Assembly (NCBI GenBank): GCA_005784505.1 | Contig: VCAZ01000070.1 | Span: forward strand, 124,001-188,000 | Direction: 5' to 3' | DNA length: 64,000 nucleotides | Source: Bagarius yarrelli | Taxonomy: Eukaryota > Chordata > Actinopteri > Siluriformes > Sisoridae | Shown: positions 59,406 through 64,000 of the stretch, piece after piece | Numbering within the stretch: position 1 is the stretch's first letter | Layout of the letters: each line of letters starts with the position of its first letter | Position numbers and translations under genes: made by a program | The notes under the pieces: generated by a model | The model's database searches: none | What the model was told of the DNA's origin: nothing | The model's input: only the letters and a program-made list of their open reading frames with translations

Positions 59406-59814
59406 TATGTTTTAGGGGTGAAAGGAGACACCTATCCCACAAGAAGAGACGAGACATGAGACTGGGTTCATGGCAACAAGACGAGACGAGATTTCTTAGA
59501 CTTCTTTTTTTAAGAAATAATCAACAATAAAATAATGGGAAAAATCGTATTTTATTTAACGGAAAAACACAAAATGCACACAATAAATTTTGAAATCAAC
59601 TTTATGAAATTAAACTTCTATTTCAATAAATTATATGCGGTAATTAACAACATATAAACACTGTGCAAAATGTTTTGCCACAATTTTTATTCATTTGTGT
59701 GGTTGCAGCTGTTGAACAGCTAAAAAACAGCCACGCCTTTCACAGGGCTAAGCAAACAAACGAAACGTGCAATACCAAGTCCAGTTTGTGTAGCGAGGTT
59801 AATTGTGTGTGATG

Positions 59815-60052
59815 TGCGATTGATGTGCGTCTCAAATCCTGCCTCGCACACAGCCACATCCATATTACACGCATTGTCTGTTACAATAGCAATGCAGATG
59901 GTGTTAGCAGAGATATACGGTATTCATTTATTACAATGTTTGCATACTGTTTTGTCTCTGTTTTGTCTATCATTCTTTCGCCATTTCTTATGTAACAGAC
60001 TAAACTGTTTATCGGATTTGGACGTGGTAATTTTGTGACAGCACTCATTCTG
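59815..60052 (-). pseudogene. ZBED1-like hAT transposase relic (BED finger plus core piece)
   Basis: Minus-strand translation: HKITTSKSDKQFS, then DKTVCKHCNK followed by a stop (first half of a BED zinc finger), then ISANTICIAIVTDNACNMDV and AVCEAGFETHINR, which is the catalytic core with its Asp in TDNA. In an intact protein several hundred residues separate these two parts, so the relic has a large internal deletion. 59415-59500 (ACAAGAAGAGACGAGACATG, AACAAGACGAGACGAGATTT) looks like a terminal region of the same element. Confidence 0.75.
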
Positions 60053-60319
60053 TGTGTTTGTGGGTAAATGCATTTTTCCCCTCTAGGCTTGCCGTAGTTT
60101 GGTAAGAGTGCATGCGCGCAAGAGGGTGAGACAGGAGAAAGAGTTGTGTATATACATGTCTGGATCTAATAAACCAGTTCAGTAAATTTTGGACTGCTTT
60201 CGTTCCTTATTTTGTTGAATTTGTGTTTAGCAAAAGCAAAAGAATGGATTAAAACAATGCGAAAACCTGAATTAAGGTTTCCACTCTCAAGTTGACTACA
60301 GGGGTCGAACGGTCTGAAA

Positions 60320-61600
60320 GATGATGTCATGGTTGCAGCATTTCTTTTGAATAAGTAGAAATATGGTGTAATAAGTGTGAGGTGTGTTTTGATAGTAACG
60401 CATAGCCTATTTATATAGTTTATCTTTAACTCAACTACAGCATCTCTTTTTAAGTTGTTACAAGATCAGATTTTAAAAAGCAAGCGATAGAAATGTCTAA
60501 GGATGATATTCATGTAAACATTTAGGTTTTAGTCGTGATGAATCTGATCGAACTTTGGAAAAAAATATATATTTAGAATAAAAAAAATACTTGAAATGAA
60601 AGAAATCCTGTGCAAAAACCTTGTGTGCATCAGGCAGATTTGATTGGCTTTTTTAATACCTCACTCTGATCCAAATGCATGTGACAGGCATTGCAGATTT
60701 TCTCCCCAGTAATCTCCAAACTTAATTTAATATTTTTAATACGAATGATGAAATTTTATAGTGCAAGAAAATATGACTCGCTGTGGCAGAATAAAATGAC
60801 ACAATTATTTCTGATGAGATCTGGGGGTCTATAAAGATTTCTCTCTTACCCTCTTTCTCAATTTCTCTGTCATCTCAGCCAGTATAATAAAATTACTAGG
60901 GTTTGGAAATTCTTATAGACTCCCCCATGTGCACGTCAAGGGCATGGGGGTCGAATTACAATGTGATTTCATATGCAAAAAAAAATACTAAAGGCAGCAT
61001 TCAAATTTCACTGTCAATTAATATTCAGTTAATATTCACTGTCAATTAAAAGTTCAGATGTGTCAGCCATTAAAATAAAAGGTTGAGAAGAAGAAACCTT
61101 CATCTATTCATTTGGTAAACAAACAGTTAATCCAAGCCTCTGCAAAGAAATCCTTTCTAAATTTTTAAAAACAGATAGAAAACGACATCTTAAAGAAAAT
61201 TACATCTGCCTCGGTTTTCTCACTGCATGTGGCTGAGCCTCCAGCATTCTATTTTATAACAACGAGAAAGCTCACATTTTCCATCTTTATTCGGAATTGG
61301 ATAGCACCGTTATCTGTCTGGGTGCGGAGGGTAACTTTTGAAAAGCTTTTTCTTCCATTTGTCTGAAAGAATAGACAAGATAAAAATCTTGCCAACCAAC
61401 AGGCCAGATAGTCCGCCCTACTGCAGAGAAAGGGTATGGACTTCCTTTCTTCTTAACCTTTACTTCCAGTGTTGCTGGAAATACAGAGGAGGGCTTTTTT
61501 ATGTTAGGTTAAACTGTCCTCTGTTTTAACCTTAACTGACCCCCGTCGAGCTCACATATACAGCGATACTTGCTTTTTTAGACTTGTTTATGCACTATAA
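60320..61600. promoter_or_regulatory. candidate conserved non-coding blocks in ajap1 intron
   Basis: 60600-60970 and 61080-61540 are repeat-poor and balanced, with TAAT/ATTA cores and the small inverted motif CCCCCATGTGCACG / GGGCATGGGGG at 60922-60951. No splice structure. Low-confidence inference. Confidence 0.25.
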
Positions 61601-61619
61601 GGCCTAATGTTAGTGAACA

Positions 61620-61830
61620 CTTTACCAAGTGTGTCTTTTCCCAAACTGTTCCAGAACAAATTGAAAGTGTTGTCTAAAATGTATTTGTATGTTTTACTGT
61701 AGCATTACGTTATTTCTTATAACATTTAGCGTTTTAAACTTGTTCCAGCAGGACAATGCCCCTGCGAACAAATCCCCTGAGCTCCATGGAGTCCCAAACT
61801 AGTCCCAATGGAATAGTATTTTAGACTACA
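61620..61830 (+). pseudogene. Tc1-like relic
   Basis: CCCAAACTGTTCCAGAACAA, TTGTCTAAAATGTATTTGTATG, CTTGTTCCAGCAGGACAATG, CCCCTGCGAACAAATCCCC and GAGCTCCATGGAGT follow the order of the same family as at 22560-22930. Confidence 0.65.
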
Positions 61831-62219
61831 TCCAAGAGACTAGATTATTTCCACATAAAAACTGTCTTACTCTCTTAAGGGAATGTAGTAAATATCAAAC
61901 CGTGTTAGATTACTGACTTAATAATTTAGGGGGTGAACAATTCCCTATTTGTTTCTTACATTTCAAAATAATTGAATCTCATTTGTCTCAGTCTTCTTAT
62001 CCTTTATTTAATCTTAATTTTTCTCTCTTACTCTATTATTTTATTGCTCATGTTTTTCCCTTTGTTGTACCTCCCACCTGGACTTCAGAAGCCATTTATT
62101 GTACATGCTAATTCTGAATTAACGCTGGTGCCTATGTGTCAGTGATTTCCACTAAACCGTATTACTTAATGATGGCAAAAAAAAGGGTTAAAAAAAGGGA
62201 AAGAAAAACACATAAAGCT
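61831..62219. other. ajap1 intron; no exon seen
   Basis: AT-rich non-coding DNA. Confidence 0.45.
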
Positions 62220-62770
62220 GAGAAATAGTGCAGGGTCAGTCAATTATTGTGAATGCTTTGGTCTCCAGTGTGAAAGGCTTTCCTACATAATTCTATTATT
62301 GTACAGAAAAGGTTTGCTTGAAGGCAGAAGGAGGTGGTCAGATATGTGCTAAAGTGACTGTGATTGTATTACTTTAAACATAATAAAGTTACCCAGGGCG
62401 CAACGGCTCAATTTCCTTACTGCCTTGAAAGAGTATCTAGCAAATAATGATTGTCTTTTTGATTGACATCATTTAAAAGGCTGTGTTTATGGCATATTAT
62501 ATTAAATATATCTCTTCCCAAATGATCTGCCAAAGTGACATCGGTCCTAGAAATCTGAAACTGAAGGGCTTCCATAGCCTCAAATAAATCTAATTATATC
62601 GCCTGAAATAGTAATTCTGATTGAATACAAATTCCATAATGACATTTCAAAAGAGAGGTTTTTTGGTGACTGGTCACGATCAATGGTGCTTACTGAAGGG
62701 CGGCTCTTTCAATTACAGAATCATTTTAAGGAGATCATTTAAAGCTGTTGACGTCTCAAAATTCACCAAA
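62220..62770. promoter_or_regulatory. candidate conserved non-coding element
   Basis: Repeat-free. Contains AATGATTGTCTTTTTGATTG, TGACATCATTTAAAAGGC and CTTTCAATTACAGAATCATT, resembling clusters of homeodomain and Sox-type sites. Texture-based guess. Confidence 0.28.
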
Positions 62771-62870
62771 TTTCTGTTGTTTACTAAAGTACTGTTATAA
62801 ATATATATATAATGCTTTACAACAAGGACATATATATATTCCGGAATATATTTAGTAAAGTATTCATCTC

Positions 62871-63051
62871 TAATTACATTTATGACATTTGGCAGATGTC
62901 CTTATCTAAAGCAAGTTACATTTATCTCTTTTATACAACGGAGCAATTAGGTGTTAAGGGTCTTGCTTCAGCAGCGGTAACTTCTTGGTGCTGGGAATTA
63001 AACCCCAATCTTCCGATTAGCAGTCCAGCGCCTTCAACACTGAGCCACCAT
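62871..63051 (-). mobile_element. tRNA-Ser-like SINE
   Basis: Tail complement (GACATTTGGCAGATGTCCTT), TTATACAACGGAGCAATTAG, B-box complement (GGGAATTAAACCCC), CGATTAGCAGTCCAGC (anticodon-loop segment) and head complement. Confidence 0.9.
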
Positions 63052-63584
63052 TTATTCAATCATTGTTAAATGGAACTCATGCTGTAAAAAATCACGTCAG
63101 TTTCAAACCCCTGGATAAATTCTGCACTGGGACTTGGCAAATGTTACTTTTTGATGGAGTGCATATAAGCAGCAAAACTGCTTCTGTGACCTTAGGATGC
63201 ACCCCACACATGAAATTCAGCAAAAAGTAGATGTATGTAATTTCTAAGTAGCCTTGAACATTGACTAAATGTCATTGTCAGCAGCTGCTTTTCATTTGCT
63301 AGGATCAGTTTTTCTGTCTACGATAACAAGTAAATCTTGTTTGTGTTAATACACATTGTGTAAATGAATAAAATGCTCCGCCTGTACTGAGATTATTTAT
63401 TATTCATAATAACCCAAATTAAGTTTACAGAGATGCATTTGTATCTCTTACAATTAAATTATAGTCACCAAATTCTTTATGCAGTTAAACTAAAGCTTAA
63501 ATAGTCACTTTTAGAGCCATGAGCCTTTTGTGCACTCGTTTATCATAAATCTTTGATAATGCTTTACAAAAATTGTGTGTGTCT
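63052..63584. other. ajap1 intron; no exon seen
   Basis: AT-rich non-coding DNA. Confidence 0.45.
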
Positions 63585-63928
63585 GGGGAGGGCAGCGCGT
63601 TGCCTCACAGTAAGAAGGCCTGAGTTCGATTCCCGGGCAGGGGTCTTTCTGTGTGGAGTTTACATTTTCTCCCTGTGCTTGCGTGGGTTTATTCCAGGGT
63701 ACTCCGGTTTCCTCCCACAGTCCTAAAACATGTATCTTAAGTTGATTGGTGAATTGCCCATAGGAGTGAGTGTAAGTGTGTGTGTGTGTGACCCTGTGAT
63801 GGACTGGCGACCTGTCCAGGGTGTTTCACTCCTGCCTTTCCCCCTTTCAGAGAAAGCTGTGATCCCAGCAGATCCCTGTGACCCCGAATTAGAAAATAAG
63901 CTAAAGATGAATAAATGAATGAATGAAA
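63585..63928 (+). mobile_element. long-headed SINE, most complete copy
   Basis: Head (GCGCGTTGCCTCACAGTAAG), B box (GAGTTCGATTCCC), GGGGTCTTTCTGTGTGGAGT, CCTGTGCTTGCGTGGGTTTA, ACTCCGGTTTCCTCCCACAG, GTGATGGACTGGCGACCTGT, GATCCCAGCAGATCCCTGTG, and a GAATGAATGAA tail. It serves as reference for the rearranged copies at 4055, 11045 and 50349. Confidence 0.92.
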
Positions 63929-64000
63929 GTGTCTAGGAAAATTATGTCATTTTAAAACCATATACACAGCCACTGTATAGTAAAAAGCTAATATGTGACA

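Larger units (their letters stand above)
43157..64000 (-). other. ajap1: ajap1 gene, 3' portion (partial; 5' half outside window)
   Basis: Gene-level envelope. Three minus-strand exons are visible: transmembrane, cytoplasmic, and C-terminus with stop. Splice sites and phases are mutually consistent (phase 1 into the TM exon, then phase 2, then phase 2). AJAP1 is about 400 residues with a long ectodomain; only about the last 134 residues are encoded here. No ectodomain exon could be found between 48271 and 64000, and no minus-strand open frame there is long enough for it, so that interval is treated as intron and the 5' exons should lie to the right. Known of the family: AJAP1 is a single-pass type I protein of epithelial and neuronal membranes, linked to the E-cadherin/catenin complex, basolateral sorting and, with its paralogue PIANP, the GABA-B receptor. 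The extent of the gene is inference. Confidence 0.85.

Overview
The window reads as vertebrate, teleost-type nuclear DNA. It is AT-rich, packed with tRNA-headed SINEs, hAT and Tc1-like DNA transposon relics, LTR pieces and microsatellites, and shows no prokaryotic gene organisation. The SINE families (one with a tRNA-Ser-like head and an L2-like tail, one with a long head ending in an ATGAATGA-rich tail) are the kind common in ostariophysan and catfish-like genomes. That placement is inference.

Only one protein-coding gene can be supported. It lies on the minus strand as three coding exons at 48270-48183, 47947-47705 and 43279-43207. These encode the transmembrane helix, the cytoplasmic tail and the C-terminus of AJAP1 (adherens junctions-associated protein 1, Shrew-1). 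The exons join in frame across two split codons, and the tail carries the diagnostic AJAP1 ending (FVSEKWFEISC, then stop). The signal peptide and ectodomain exons are not visible, so 48271-64000 is best read as upstream intron and the 5' half of the gene lies beyond the right edge. Everything left of about 43150 is either a distal 3' UTR or the gene-poor flank.

Left to right: 1-8.3 kb holds a truncated SINE, a snapback element, a rearranged SINE and a hAT element with a perfect 8-bp target duplication. 8.3-9.6 kb holds a solo-LTR-like segment and a second hAT-like relic. 11.2-14 kb is a non-coding stretch with two local direct duplications. 14-23 kb is SINEs, an L2-like LINE 3' end and a Tc1-like relic. 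23.4-24.6 kb contains a large diverged inverted duplication. 26-31 kb is mixed repeats. 33.1-33.7 kb carries a gypsy integrase relic next to two abutting, almost perfect palindromes. 34.2-34.7 kb and several other stretches look like candidate conserved non-coding elements. 35.65-36.56 kb has the look of a distal 3' UTR on the minus strand. The ajap1 introns (43.3-47.7 kb and beyond 48.3 kb) hold a decayed ZBED5-like hAT transposase, GATA/GGAT arrays, a ZBED1-like relic and further SINEs.

No previously undescribed system such as a new defence locus or operon is apparent. The most unusual structures are the twin palindromes at 33.1 kb, the inverted duplication at 23.4/24.5 kb and the A-B-A'-B' duplication at 11.8-13.9 kb.
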